Notes: generated by a model from the letters alone, not told the origin. A DNA stretch of 64,000 nucleotides from Flaccisagitta enflata (GCA_965153355.1 OZ231126.1:86490001-86554000), one strand, 5' to 3'. Counted from the stretch's first letter, positions 1 through 12,925 are shown. Numbers and translations are program-made.

Positions 1-236
1 CCGATCTGGTTGAAATTTTGCATGAAGCTTCCATTAAAGATTCCTCGTCTTTGACTTGAATAAGAGTTTGGGTAAAAAATTCTTTCTCCAACAGCCCACC
101 CAGCCAGAAATGGTACTTATAGAGATTTTTTTTAAAAACTCAAAAAATTTTAAAATTTTTCAGAAACATGATCACACATGATTGCTTGACCGTTATCAAT
201 AAGAATTTTACCTTCATATTGATTTCTTTATTGTAT

Positions 237-1975
<1,739 letters not shown>

Positions 1976-2160
1976 AAAACTGCCAATAACATTTTTTCCA
2001 GCCTAATTTGCATGAAAAATGAGCGTACTTAAGAAAATCCAAGTATGGATCCATATGTAATAATAGCTAAGCTACATGATGATGTATGATTTTCTTCAAT
2101 TTTCCAACATGTAAAATTGACGAATTTCACCCCGTCCACGGTTGGCTTAGCATGACACCA

Positions 2161-2380
2161 GCCTATGTCTGGTTTAAGTCCGGATTAATTCTGGTTCAAG
2201 TCTGGTTAAATTCTGGTTTGAATCTAGTTTAGGTCTGGTTTAGGTTCTGTTTAGGTCTGGATTAAATCTGGTTTAAGTCTGGTTTGAGTCTGGTTTAAGT
2301 CTGGTTTAAGTTTGGTTTAAGTTGGTTTGAGTCTGGTTTAAGTCAGGTTTAAGTTTGGGTAAGGTCTGGTTGAAGTCTGA
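2161..2380. repeat. degenerate minisatellite, ~11-12 bp unit GTCTGGTTTAA
   Basis: About 18 imperfect copies of GTCTGGTTTAA / TCTGGTTTAAG run without a break up to the hairpin-ended element remnant at 2381. The position matches that of the 20-bp minisatellite inside the compound elements at 19.6-20.1 and 53.5-54.1 kb, so it may be the internal minisatellite of the same insertion. Confidence 0.85.
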
Positions 2381-2445
2381 AGACCGACCAACCAATTGAC
2401 CGACGGACAAAGCGGGTTGTGGAGTCGCGTGCACGCGACTAAAAA
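2381..2445 (+). mobile_element. hairpin-ended (HINE-like) element, 3' end only
   Basis: A run of GACC/GACG tetranucleotides is followed by ACAAAGCGGGTTGTGG, then the perfect 18-bp palindrome AGTCGCGTGCACGCGACT (2423-2440) and AAAAA. The canonical 5' end (AACAAGGCC) is absent. This is the cleanest example of the 3' terminal palindrome in the window. Confidence 0.75.
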
Positions 2446-4440
2446 GGGTAATCAATTTCTTTCTATACATGAGATATTCGGACCACAAGAAAACACTTGA
2501 TAAATATGGCGGCACGAAAGAGACCATATCCATCTGGGCACCTTCTTATACTCCTCATATACCAAAGATAGCAAGAAACTCAAACTCTCAAAAATCCTAT
2601 GTCAATCCCAAATTCTTAAACTCAAAATTTCTGTAGTATTTCATTCCAATTGTTTAAAATGACAAATCACCTCAGGATGAACAAGTTGCCAAGAGATAAG
2701 CTATTTACTAGAGGCAATGATGTAAAAAACCATACCCTCATAGGTAAGAATCGAGGATCAACCTTACCGTATGTGAGACTTATTCTAAATTTTGGGCCAA
2801 ATTTACCCTTCAGATAGCCAGCCTTTTCTAAGTCTAACCGGCAAGGCATTTACTTGGGGATCTACCGGCTCAAATCCTGCCCTAGTCGTCTGCACCATAT
2901 TGTCTCGCCCCTCTACTGTCACCCCTTTTCTCGACAGTTGCCTCCGCCGTATTTCACCACAAGGAATAACCCAAATGGATTTGGAAAGAGCCAAGAAAAT
3001 AAAAGAGCAACAAGTCATCCGAGGATTGCACATGGTCAGCGGTACCCAATGCCCTGCCTGGAGTAATCTGCTGAAAAAATGGAGCTAAAGCAGGGCAGCA
3101 ACTCTGAAATGCCGTTGTCCTGTAGGACACCGGGGTGAATTTACTTACATCTGTCTAATGTCAGATTTTTTGCTTGATAGGGCAAATTTGAGGTCTCATT
3201 GGGCCTATTTCAGCCCATTCAGCCCATTCAGGCCAGAAAGGGCTGAATACAAACTTTGGGGGGTTGCACTAAGGGCCATGGATTGCGCTAGATGGCTCCT
3301 TGGGTATTTAGGTGAAAATTTTTATCTCTGCTATATGGCTCAAACTAAGTAGAATGGTCATGGTAGCATCTGAGCATATACTAACGGTCCATATGACAGG
3401 TTTTATGGCGATCTAGAGTGAAAAAAGGCGACCTAAATAGACATCACTACAAAAAATGCTGAATTTCAAGAAAAATCAATGAATTTTCTGGATTATCTGT
3501 TAAGATTACAAAAAGCTCGTGATATCTTCAATATTGGATTGGATTCCTTCATTAATGTTTACATATCTGGAAAAATTTAAGAAATAATCATTTTTCACAT
3601 TTTTAGCACTAATAAGTTAGTCTACTATTACTACATATTTGACCTAATTTGCATGCTTTTATTACCCTATTAATAAAAAAAATCGCACAAGGACGCACAA
3701 TGAGCACCCTATGCCAAAATGTAGCTTAAGGTGTCCTGAATTGAGAATGCTATGGCTTAGGACGTACAGCTCCGTACTAATTGCGATTTTTAATAATGTG
3801 GATAAAAGTAAAAATCTATATTTGAGTGGAAAAAAAATGAGCAAAATGAGCTAAATGAGCAAAAAAAATGATTTTTTTTTGAGCACCTTGTTAAGGAATC
3901 TTATTGAACAAAGACAAAAATTCAATTGATTTGGTCAAAACATTTGACAATTTTAATACTAAATGTAAGCGAGTTTAGCAGTATTTTTCACTTGATTTTC
4001 TCAAATTTCTCTTCTTATTTACTCTAAGCTCATAAAGCTATTAATCCAATAGAAATGAGTCAATATTGGATATAAATAGTTTCATGACATCTGAAATTAT
4101 GCAGAAACATGTTTTTCACTCTGTGCATTTCAAAAGGAACAATGTAATAGAAAAGATGCAATGTCAATCCCCAATGATAGCCTGGACCCATGATCGTCAT
4201 AGTGTCCATTTCAGAGGCAAAAAGGCAGCACTGGTGTTTTGGCTGACTGTTTATCACCAAAAAAGTGCATATTTTGTATTTTTGCTTGTAGCATGGTCTC
4301 GATTTGTGTAAGGGGTGAAGCCCAAATTTTCGTCTTTGACTCGACGAAGTCAAGCTGACCTCCTCACTATAAGCACCCCTAGTACATTTGTCATCCAGTT
4401 AACAAAAATGACCAATTGGGTCATGTAATGGCTCAACATG
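2446..4440. other. AT-rich non-coding stretch, no gene recognised
   Basis: Mostly single-copy AT-rich sequence. Short open frames (up to ~100 codons) have no recognisable motif and no splice context. The only structured part is a foldback-family leader at 3007-3145, listed separately. Confidence 0.6.
3007..3255 (+). mobile_element. foldback-family element remnant (leader and one arm)
   Basis: AACAAGTCATCCGAGGATTG, ATGGTCAGCGGTACCC and ATGCCCTGCCTGG...AAAGCAGGGCAGC match the leader of the array unit at 25741. TTGTCCTGTAGGACACCGGGGTGAA then matches its outer arm. Pieces of a CATTCAGCCCATTCAGGCC repeat follow to about 3255. The closing arm (GGGGCCGCTGCCCAAAA) is missing, so this copy is truncated. 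Confidence 0.6.
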
Positions 4441-4455
4441 ATAAGCATGGACTAG

Positions 4456-5140
4456 AGAAACATGTTTCAAGGAGACAAAACCTCTTGGGCCCCCTCCAAG
4501 GGCCCCTAAAGGGCCCTTAATGAGTCAAAAAAAGGCAAAAAATGGATTCCCTCAATCTTAACATGAAATATCGATCATCTGGGTTATTTTTACGCTGAAA
4601 AGGATAAGTCTGTACTGGAAGAGTACCTTTATGGGGAGACAACCTTTGGGGCCCCCATGGAGGGCCCTCTGAGGTCCTATTCTGAGCTGAAATAGGGCAA
4701 AAATGAGCAAAAAAAAAAAAAAGATTTCTTAAACTGAGAATATTGATAAACTGGGTTATGGTAATACTAAAGATGGTTAGCAGAGACTTGAGAAACATCT
4801 TTTTTGTGACTAACACCCTTGGGCCCCCCTCCAAGGGCCCTTTAATAGTTGAAAACAAACTAAAAAATGGAATTGCTCAGTTTTAACCCATAATATCTAA
4901 TGACTGGGTTATAGTAAGGCTGAATATGTTGAGTTTACATTTGAAGAATATCTTTTTAGGAGAGAAACACATGGAGCCCCCTTTGAGGGCCCTTAAAGGA
5001 CCCATTTTGAGCCTAAAAGGCCAAAAAATACATATCTTTGGTTGAATAGAGAATATTTGACGGGGTCATATTGACACTAAAATGCTAGACTTGAGACAAA
5101 CACTCTTGGGGCCCCCATGAAGGGCCCTTTAAAGGGGTTT
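4456..5140. repeat. divergent tandem repeat, ~135-170 bp period, GGGCCC-rich
   Basis: Five monomers each carry a TTGGGGCCCCC(A/T)..AAGGGCCCT block, at about 4483, 4645, 4817, 4971 and 5104. Each is preceded by a GAGAAACAT- or GAAGAATAT-like motif and followed by GGCAAAAAATGG, AACTGAGAATAT and CTGGGTTAT motifs. The monomers are well diverged, so the array is old. The GGGCCC block is self-complementary in each monomer. Confidence 0.75.
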
Positions 5141-5340
5141 TTAAGCGGGAAAAGGTTGAAAAAGCATTTCTTAAATTTTAAACTGAGAATATTTAACCTT
5201 TGGGCTAGATTTTAGCCAAAAATGATGTGCATGGGTTGAAGGAATAGAAATGAAATGGACACGGAAACCTGTATTGAATATGACAAGAAAAGCAAAAAAT
5301 TTTCAACCATTTTAGCATAATGTGGACCGAAAGAGAGAGA

Positions 5341-5833
5341 ATAGTCGCAAAAGCATTAGATGGTCAGCGGTGCCCGTGCCCTGCCTAAGTTGGTTGTGGA
5401 CTTGTGGTTGAATTTGTGGGGGGAGCAGGACAGTGGCCCTGAAGGGGTCGATGACCTATGCTTTCACACCTATGGGGGATTTTCTCCTCCGCCTCAGTCC
5501 CTCCCCCTCAAATCCCAGTCTCAAGGCCCAAATTCCAGTCTCAAGGCCCAAATCCCAGTCTTGAGGCCCAAATCCCAGCCTCAAGGCCCAAATCCTAGCC
5601 TCAAAGCCTAAATCCTAGCCTGGAAGCTGAGATTTGGGCCTCAGGGCCGGGATTTGGGCCACGTGGCTGAGATTTTGACCCTGGGGCTGAGATTTGGGCT
5701 TCATGGCTGAAATCTGGGCCTTGAGGCTAGGATTTAGGCCTTGAGGCTAGGATTTGGGCCTCAAGACTGGGATTTGGGCCTTGAGATATTTGTGAAAGCA
5801 TAGGTCATTGACCTCTTTGGGGTCGCTGCCCAA
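5341..5833 (+). mobile_element. foldback element copy B1
   Basis: Starts ATAGTCGCAAAAGCATTAGA, then GGTCAGCGGTGCCCGTGCCC and a leader. The left arm is GGACAGTGGCCCTGAAGGGG / TCGATGACCTATGCTTTCAC. Inverted 20-bp subrepeats follow: CTCAAGGCCCAAATCCCAG units at 5519-5630, then their reverse complement GGATTTGGGCCTTGAGGCT at 5630-5785. The right arm is GTGAAAGCATAGGTCATTGA, CCTCTTTGGGGTCGCTGCCC, AAAAA. The whole body could fold into one long hairpin. No coding capacity was recognised. Confidence 0.8.
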
Positions 5834-6244
5834 AAAGCAGTTAAATAGGGAAAGAAACAGGTGGGAAATGGGAAATGAGGGATAGAGAGATACAAAGGGA
5901 AAGAGCATAGACACTAATCCCAGACAATCTGAGATAGGAGAGAAATAAACTCTATGGATAAACTCTATATGGATGACACTTTTGGTGTCTTGCGCCAAAA
6001 CGCGGAAAAGAATGCTGATGTCAAGCACACTACATGTCTCGCGGCCGTGGGTCCCCGTCTCAAGTTTACATGTGAAATAGAAGAGAACAAAGAATACAGG
6101 TCTTACCATTGACTCCAACTCCAACAAAGAACCATCGACCTGGATTGGGGTTCTCAAAGGTGCCTGGGGCCGTGCATACTGCATTTGCTCTACTCTGTCT
6201 CTCCTTTACAACAAAAACAACAACAACAACAATGTAAAAAACGT

Positions 6245-7110
6245 CTAGCTTTTGTTTCAATTCCGTATGTTGCGACCATTGATAAAAAACTCAAACGCGC
6301 ATTTCTGTCCAATGACATGGACTATCACACTTAACCAGGGCCTAAAATTGGCAATATTTTATGCAAGTGCAATAAAACTCCTAACCATGCCAAAAAAAAA
6401 ATTGCACAACTTTTTGAGGACTCTTGGTTCGTTCATAGGAGGTGAAACTATAAAAAATCAGTGAGCATTTTAAAGAGCTTCAAAAAATCTATCAATTGAG
6501 TGGTGTCAGAGCGTTGTAGCTCAAAAACTTTAAAAACTACAATGATATGAAGTAAATATGTCAATTCTGCTTACTGCCAGAAAGAGCATTTTCACACATC
6601 CCTTAGAACTGTACCTTTCACTTTTATTTAATCATAAGTTCTAAACGGTTTAAGTTACAAATTTCTGCTTGGCGCCATTTTGAAGAAAATTTTCTAAATT
6701 TTTTTTTTCCTCATGAATTTTTTTAAATTTAGGTCAGTATTTACGTTGATACATAGGAAAAAGAGGAAAATTCTTATGATTGATTGATTGGTTTTGAGGG
6801 AAATGGAGTTATTAACTTCATTTAGTTGTCATTTTAAAACAAAAAAAGTTACAACATTCTGCTTGGTCTAGTTTTGAAGAATTTTTGAATATCTTTCTAA
6901 CGGTCACTGATTTTTTATAGTTTACTATACAGAGAGCGGTTTGGTATGCATTCAAAGGTAAGTGTGCAATTTTTTTCTTTGGCATGGTTACGCCCCCCCC
7001 CCCTCTCGAATTATGTGGTGTCTATGAACAGAACTGCGACTGCAATCCTAAGGCAAAATATACAGGCCTTTTTCTAGAGCTATTTTGCTCCCGGGCACAC
7101 AAGATTTGCT
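6245..7110. repeat. inverted-repeat-flanked AT-rich segment
   Basis: CATGCCAAAAAAAAAATTGCAC plus AAACTATAAAAAATCAGTGA at 6386-6465 recur reverse-complemented at about 6905-6995. Inside, AAGTTACAAATTTCTGCTTGG (6650) has a diverged direct copy at 6847. It may be an old non-autonomous DNA element; no ends are clear. Confidence 0.45.
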
Positions 7111-8080
7111 GACAGAGAGCCCGGTTTGCTCTCTCAATTTTGGCTGGGTATTTTCTACTCCTGTCCATCAGCTTGACACTACCTCTTGTGTCATGATGGC
7201 GGGGTTATGAAAGAGCTCAAATTATTTTGTTATGTGTTAAAGCAGTTATGACGGCTAACTTTTCAGTAAAAAAGTCTTTGGGCCACCATGATTTCGCACA
7301 TGATATGGATGCCGAAAGCCACCCAACACATCATAAATGTGTTCAAGGGTTCCTAAAATACTCCCCGGGGGTACATCTGACAATGTTTGGATGTTTTAAC
7401 TGGATACATGGGGCGAAAATATCGAAAAAAGAACGAAAATTGCACAGAAACGGTGAATTTGGTGTTGCAATTTTGGTAACGGCATGGGCTCTGAAACTGT
7501 ATTTCTTCCAAGGCATGTATGTTTTCATTATTTCTTTTGTTTGGACGTGCTATTCACATACCCAGGCGTATAGGTTAGGGCTGTCATGGACCAGAATTGA
7601 CACTTACTGACAGAATTTTGTTGTTTTGGTTGCGATATGCGGTCACAAAGTTAATTTGGATTTCGCAAGTAAATTAACAAAAGATAAGGATTCCAACTCG
7701 GTATGACAGTAAAAATTTCCCTGAATGCGTGGGATCAATGCAGTCACACCTAGTGATATCGTTCCACCTGAAACAACGACCAGAATACCATTTATGTAGT
7801 CAGAATTACGGAAATTCGTTGAAAAATGAGCGAGATTGAGATTCTTAGAAAAAATTATTTTCGGTGGACGAAATTATATTACAGCTACAAAATCATATTT
7901 TTTGCATTTCCAAAAACATAATCCTCTCCGTAATCGAATTTGGAAGGCAACTATGTTTTTCATTTTTCCATTTTTTCATTTTCTATGCAAAGATATAATT
8001 TCGTCCACCCACTTGTCATCCTTCAAAATCAACATTTTTTTCTGGTATGAGCTTCTTTTAAGGAATGACCAGGAACACGG
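7111..8080. other. AT-rich non-coding stretch
   Basis: Contains one 127-codon open frame (7227-7610, plus) with no recognised domain, no repeats and no splice context. I judge it spurious. Two short GGTGGACGAAATTATAT-like motifs (7863 and, inverted, 7990) recur near 9316 and 9433, which suggests another short dispersed repeat. Confidence 0.5.
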
Positions 8081-8089
8081 AGATTAAAC

Positions 8090-8160
8090 AGAGAGAGAAA
8101 GACAGACTGACAGAGTTAGATTGAAAGGCAAACCGAAGGACCGTCAGAGTCAAAAGAGAC

Positions 8161-8199
<39 letters not shown>

Positions 8200-8225
8200 A
8201 AGACAGGCAGACAGACAGACAGAGA

Positions 8226-8275
<50 letters not shown>
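8090..8275. repeat. (CAGA)n / (GA)n microsatellite cluster
   Basis: AGACAGACAGAC units at 8156-8222 pass into pure (GA)n at 8229-8274. It lies just upstream of the hairpin-ended element at 8315. Confidence 0.95.
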
Positions 8276-8278
<3 letters not shown>

Positions 8279-8314
8279 AACAGAAAGGCAAGCATGATTA
8301 TTGAGTAAGACGTA

Positions 8315-9068
8315 AACAAGGCCAGATACACGGCTACCCTAGTCGCGTGCGGGTTGGAGCATCAGTGCTGGAGAAGGTCACCAGGGCATCAGGGCAGGTG
8401 CAGTATGCTCAAAAAGCTCAAAAGCGCCAAAAAAGTAATAGTCGCAAAAGCGTTAGGTGGTCAGCGGTACCCGTGCCTTGCCTAAGTAGGTTGTGGTTAA
8501 AGTTGATGGGGGAGCAGGGCAGCGGACCTATGCTTTCACGCATGGAGTTTTCTCCTCCTTCTCCTCCTCCTCCGAACCCCCCCCCTCAAATCCCAGTCTC
8601 AAGGCCCAAATCTCAGTCTTGAGGTCCAAATCCAAGCCCCGAGGCCCAAATCCTAGCCTCCAGGCCCAAATCCTAGCCTGGAGGCTGAGATTTGGGCCTC
8701 GAGGCTGGTAACCGGGTCTCTTAACTGGGATTTGGACCTTGAGGCTGAGATTTTGACCTCAAGGCTGGATTCTGGGCCTCCAGGCTAGAATTTGGGCCTA
8801 GAGGCTAGGATTTGGGCCTCGGGGCTTGGATTTGGGCCTCAAGACTGGGATTTGGGCCTCGAGACTGGAATTTGGGCCTTGAGACTGGGATTTGAGGGGG
8901 GGTACGAAGGAGGAGGAGAAGGAGGAGAAAACTCCCCATATGTGTGAAAGCATAGGTCATCGACCCCTTCGGGGCCGCTGCCCAAAAAGGGGACCAACCG
9001 ACTAACCAACCAACCGACGGACAGACCGACATAGCGAGGTGTAGAGTCGCGTTGCACGTGACTAAAAA
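8315..9068 (+). mobile_element. hairpin-ended (HINE-like) element split by a nested foldback element
   Basis: The 5' part (8315-8437) reads AACAAGGCCAGATACACGG then arm AGTCGCGTGCGGG. The 3' part (8990-9068) has GACC units, CATAGCGAGGTGTAG and the hairpin AGTCGCGTTGCACGTGACT (9045-9063) plus an A-run. Between them lies foldback copy B2. The uninterrupted relative at 10059-10299 reads GCCAAAAAAAGTAAAAGGGG across the same point, which gives the empty site. Confidence 0.8.
8438..8991 (+). mobile_element. foldback element copy B2 (nested)
   Basis: Same order as B1: TAGTCGCAAAAGCGTTAGG, GGTCAGCGGTACCCGTGCC, a leader, left-arm ACCTATGCTTTCAC, then CTCC-rich DNA and inverted 20-bp subrepeats (8587-8685 and, inverted, 8686-8895). 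The right arm is GTGTGAAAGCATAGGTCATC, GACCCCTTCGGGGCCGCTGC, CCAAAAAG. The left arm lacks about 17 bp (the CCCCGAAGGGGTCGATG part) that the right arm keeps. Confidence 0.82.
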
Positions 9069-9071
9069 GTA

Positions 9072-9282
9072 AACAAGGCTACACGGCTACCCCAGTCGCG
9101 TGCGGGTGGGCAGGGGCAGTGATGAAATTGATCAACCAAGCAGTTGGGCAGGAGCAGTAACCCCCAAACCGCCCGTAAACGCCGGAAAAAAGCTAAGCGA
9201 CCGACCAATGGACCGACCGACCGACCGACCGACCCACCAATGGACAAAGCGGGTTGGAGAGTTGCGTGCACGCCACTAAAAA
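9072..9282 (+). mobile_element. hairpin-ended (HINE-like) element, GTCGCG subfamily
   Basis: 5' AACAAGGCTACACGGCTACC, arm AGTCGCGTGCGGGTGGG, a core with GGGCAGGAGCAG, GACC units, AAAGCGGGTTGGAGAG and hairpin AGTTGCGTGCACGCCACT (9260-9277), then AAAAA. It starts only 3 bp after the A-run of the preceding element, forming a head-to-tail pair. Confidence 0.85.
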
Positions 9283-9331
9283 TGCGAGATAGCGATTTTT
9301 GGTAAAAAATTATTTTCGGTGGACGAAATTA

Positions 9332-9565
9332 TGTCACGGCTACAAGAAGAAGGAGAAGTAAGAGAAGGAGAAGGAGGAGTAGAAGAAGAAGGAGAAGGAG
9401 AAGAATAAGAAGGTGAAAAAAATCATTTTCAGTGGACGAAATCATATCACGACTACAAGGAGAAGGAGAAGAAAGAAAAGGAGAAGGAGAAATAGAAGAA
9501 GAAGGAGAAGGAGAAGAGAAGAAAACGAAGAAGAAAAAGGAGAAAAAAAGAAGAAAGTTAACGAA
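9332..9565. repeat. purine-rich GAAGGA / GAA imperfect microsatellite
   Basis: Over 200 bp of almost uninterrupted purine on the plus strand (GAAGAAGGAGAAGGAG-type units). TTTTCGGTGGACGAAATTATG-like motifs lie at 9314 and 9426, dividing it into two blocks. Not coding. Confidence 0.9.
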
Positions 9566-9569
9566 AAAG

Positions 9570-9696
9570 AACAAGGCCAAGTTGGCAAATATGTGTGACG
9601 TGTGGATCGTCGAACAAATGCGTTACCGACCGACCAACCAACCAACCAACCGACGGACACAGCCTCTTATTAATGCACGTTGTTGAACGTAAAAAG
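9570..9696 (+). mobile_element. hairpin-ended element, GGTGCG-like subfamily, degenerate
   Basis: 5' AACAAGGCCAAGTTGGCAAA, then GACGTGTGGATCGTCGAAC, CCGACCAACCAACC units, CACAGCCTCTTATTAATG and a decayed hairpin ACGTTGTTGAACGT followed by AAAAA. The body closely matches the intact copy at 20947-21063. Confidence 0.75.
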
Positions 9697-9749
9697 AAAA
9701 AGAACATGAAAAAAAGGAAAAAAAGAAGACAACGTAAGAATACAGGAGC

Positions 9750-9916
9750 AATAAGGCCGTATACACCCCCCCCCGTCCCAGACGGATGGGCACTGGGCAG
9801 GAGCGGAAAACCTATAAAAAACAACTTAGTGACAGACAGACTGACCAACCGACGGACTGACCGACCAACCAACCAACACGGTTAGTTCTAAAGTCGCGTG
9901 TCTGCGGCTGAAAAGA
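9750..9916 (+). mobile_element. hairpin-ended element, degenerate copy
   Basis: AATAAGGCCGTATACACCC at the 5' side, GATGGGCACTGGGCAGGAGC core, GACC/GACG units, and hairpin AGTCGCGTGTCTGCGGCT at 9892-9909 with a trailing A-run. A (C)9 run sits where the 5' arm should be. Confidence 0.65.
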
Positions 9917-9949
9917 ATGAGGAGTAGAGGTAGATGATGAGTAGTTGAA

Positions 9950-10058
9950 TCCCGCAATAACGCATTTTTCGCGTTTTAGACTCGAGCGTGATGGACCAAT
10001 GGACAGATGGGAAGATGGACAGATGGACAAATTCTCTTATAGAGTTGCCTGCCCGCAT
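9950..10058 (+). mobile_element. hairpin-ended element, GTTGCG subfamily, 5'-truncated
   Basis: GCATTTTTCGCGTTTTAGAC / TCGAGCGTGATGGACC, GGACAGATGG units and TTCTCTTATAGAGTTGC match the 3' part of the complete copy at 54166-54340. The terminal hairpin is eroded to AGTTGCCTGCCCGCAT. The next element starts at the following base. Confidence 0.65.
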
Positions 10059-10299
10059 AACAAGGCCGGATACAGGGCTACCCTAGTCGCGTGCGGGTGG
10101 GCTGGAGCAGTGCTGGAGAAGGTCACTAGGGCATCTGAGCAGGAGCCGTATGCTCAAAAAGCTCAAAAACGCCAAAAAAAGTAAAAGGGGACCGACCGCC
10201 CGACCGACCGACCAACCAGCCGACCAATCGACCAACCAACCGACCAACCGACCGACCGACCGACAGACCAACATAGCGACGTAGCACGCGACTAAAAAT
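10059..10299 (+). mobile_element. hairpin-ended element, GTCGCG subfamily (empty-site reference)
   Basis: 5' AACAAGGCCGGATACAGGGC, arm AGTCGCGTGCGGGTGGG, core GCTCAAAAAGCTCAAAAACG, uninterrupted GCCAAAAAAAGTAAAAGGGG, a long GACC/GACG tract and 3' AGCACGCGACTAAAAA. The proximal half of the terminal hairpin is damaged. The core is close to the split element at 8315-9068, so it shows the pre-insertion sequence. Confidence 0.82.
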
Positions 10300-10960
10300 A
10301 CTGCTTATGACAATAAGACGGTGTGTTTGTAAAAAAGGAATTTTAGATGTCAGCAAATATTCATAAAAAATAATTAGACAAATATGATTTTTAAGCTATT
10401 TTTTAATATTTTATCAAATTTTTTTTTTTGAAGAATATATAAATCATATAAAATATACTATATTTATGTATTCAAATTACTTCACTGTCAGTTTATATAC
10501 CTTACAAGCTTGAAAAATTAGAAATAAACCTAAACACTAAAAGTTATTAATTTTCAAGTTAATTTTCATAATAATTCATTAATATATCATAATTTTGCAT
10601 TCAGATTTTCCCAAATGACATATTTGAAATACTACTATACAATATTTTTGTTAGTTTCAATGAAAAATGATTATCATTTTAAACCTTCAGTGAGCCTTCA
10701 AATTCTGCCATCACATGCAAGCCGTCGTATGTATTTATCCATCTCTGATCATGTTTTATTAGATTCCATAGCAAACGGATTTGGCATTTCATACTAGTCA
10801 CTGATAATTTCAATACTATGGTTCTCAAGTTTAAGTTCACCCTTTACTTGCGTATTTTAAGTGAAAGAAACTTTCTTTCATTTTGTAGTTGCCTCATTCT
10901 TGCAGATGAATAATTCGCTGCTTGAAGAGATAAAAAAAAAGATCATGGTGACATAGAGGA
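10300..10960. other. AT-rich non-coding stretch
   Basis: Very AT-rich with many T- and A-runs. No gene, repeat unit or motif was recognised. Confidence 0.6.
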
Positions 10961-11147
10961 ATTAAGTATTAGGTCTGTATTAAGTCTGTTGGTCTGTCAG
11001 TCCATGGTGATCGAGTCAAAAATTGTGAAAATGCGCATTTATGATGCTGCACTTATGATTATCTCTCTATGTATGGGAAATTGGGCGGTACAGGCCCTGC
11101 CCACCCATCCGCAATGATTTTACAACCCGTGTCACTTGTTTTACCGG
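10960..11147 (-). mobile_element. hairpin-ended element, GTTGCG-like, old copy
   Basis: GTCTGTTGGTCTGTCAGTCC, GGTGATCGAGTCAAAAATTG and CATTTATGATGC match the core of the copies at 22994 and 45116 in minus orientation. CCCTGCCCACCCATCCGCAA and CCGTGTCACTTGTTT give the 5' end. The terminal hairpin is not recognisable. A second decayed 5' end may lie at 11469-11516. Confidence 0.55.
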
Positions 11148-11299
11148 GCTCTCTGTTTTATTGCCGGGCTCCTTAAAATTATGAGGTGAGTGCCCGGAAT
11201 GCTCTCTCAGAAAAATTACTAAAGAAAGGCCTGGAAATACATCAGGCAAACTCGTGTTAGCTTTGGCACAAGGATGGCACAACATCGTAATGATGTGAC

Positions 11300-12160
11300 T
11301 TCTAACAAACCTGATGAGAACAACTCCGGTAATTTGGCTTTTCTTGTCATATCAAAATGCGTGGTTTTCTTGATACATGATGTTCATTTGCTCGTTTTGA
11401 AGCGGTCATTTTTTTCTTTTAGCCACGGGCTTGTGATACTGTATGTATCATTATTCTGTGTAGTTTTTCCTTTGCCCACTCATCTGCAATAATATTGTAG
11501 CCCTGAGTTACTCGTTTCCAGCTTTCAGTACGCCTTGTGTTTGATTTGATGAAAAGAAACTGCGAAACGATGTTTTGATGTATATATATGCACTAAAGTA
11601 GAAATTCTTTCAGTAACATGGAACCGATTTTCCATACAATGTTTACCTTCTATAAATACACGATGTTAGTCAGAAACACTGATACATAAGATAGTTTGTA
11701 TAAAATTACATGTATTTTTCAAAACTGGATACAGAATTCTTTGCCTACCAGTCTTGATTGACACATTTTCAGCTATAAAAGTAACCATAACCGCACTACC
11801 GTTAAAAAGAATGAGTTCGATCACTGTTGACAAAAAGCTCATTTGCGTATTGCGGTAAACAATGTTTTTTTTTAATATGGGCGCTTATTTTAGTATGGAC
11901 AATTACAAGTTACTCGTGAACATCTAGAAATACAATTTTATAGTGATACATTACAGATTTTGGACAAATTTAACGATTCATGTATTCAATTTTTCTCTTC
12001 CATAGATTTATTTTTTTTCTCTTTTCAACTCTCGGTTGAAAACGGCCTACGTTTATAGTATACGATTTTCATGTCAACCAGTCGCCTGTAGACCTTGACT
12101 TCATTTGACCAATGCTACATGGAATCTTTTAAAAATATGTTGTTTTTTGCTTGAAACAGC
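11300..12160. other. AT-rich non-coding stretch
   Basis: No gene or clear repeat. CCTTTGCCCACTCATCTGCA followed by GAGTTACTCGTTT (11469-11516) resembles the 5' end of the hairpin-ended family in minus orientation but is too decayed to call. Confidence 0.5.
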
Positions 12161-12556
12161 TAGACTAAAGCCTCAAGTCCTTTTATTGCCTCTGAAATGG
12201 ACGCTAGGACCCTTTTTTGACCAAGAAGGGTTCTAACTACCAATGAGCCACCTAGCGCACTAATCAGCCCACAGTGGGTTGATTCATGGCCTAAGAGGAC
12301 TGATTTTGGGCCAAAGAGGGCTGATTTTGGGCCAACGATGGCTGATATTGGATCTGAGAGAGCCAATTTTAGACCTGGCAGGGGTGATATTAAGTCTGAG
12401 AGGGTTGATTTGGGCCTCTCAGGACTGATTTTGGGCCTGAAAAAGCCAGATCTGGGCCTGAATGGCCTGGGGGGGATATAAGTCCGGACGAATGAACAGA
12501 TGTGAAAAAAATTCCCCCCTGTGTCCTACAGAACATCGGCCCTTTGGGGACGCAGC
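12160..12556 (+). mobile_element. foldback-family half element (minisatellite and right arm)
   Basis: Units of GACTGATTTTGGGCC (12295-12450) are followed by GCCTGGGGGGGATATAAGTC, AATGAACAGATG and the right arm CCCCCCTGTGTCCTACAG..CATCGGCCCTTTGGGGACGC..AGCCCAAAT. It has the right-arm order of the 25.7-29.2 kb units. No left arm was found. Confidence 0.65.

Positions 12557-12925
<369 letters not shown>

Noticed and set aside
2423-2440. Terminal palindromes as transcription factor sites or rho-independent terminators
   Set aside because: They recur in the same position of about 25 repeated elements next to an A-run and tetranucleotide tract, which fits a transposon end better. Bacterial terminators do not apply in this genome.
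7227-7610. 127-codon open frame outside repeats
   Set aside because: No recognised domain, no splice-site context, AT-rich neighbourhood; the length is possible by chance.
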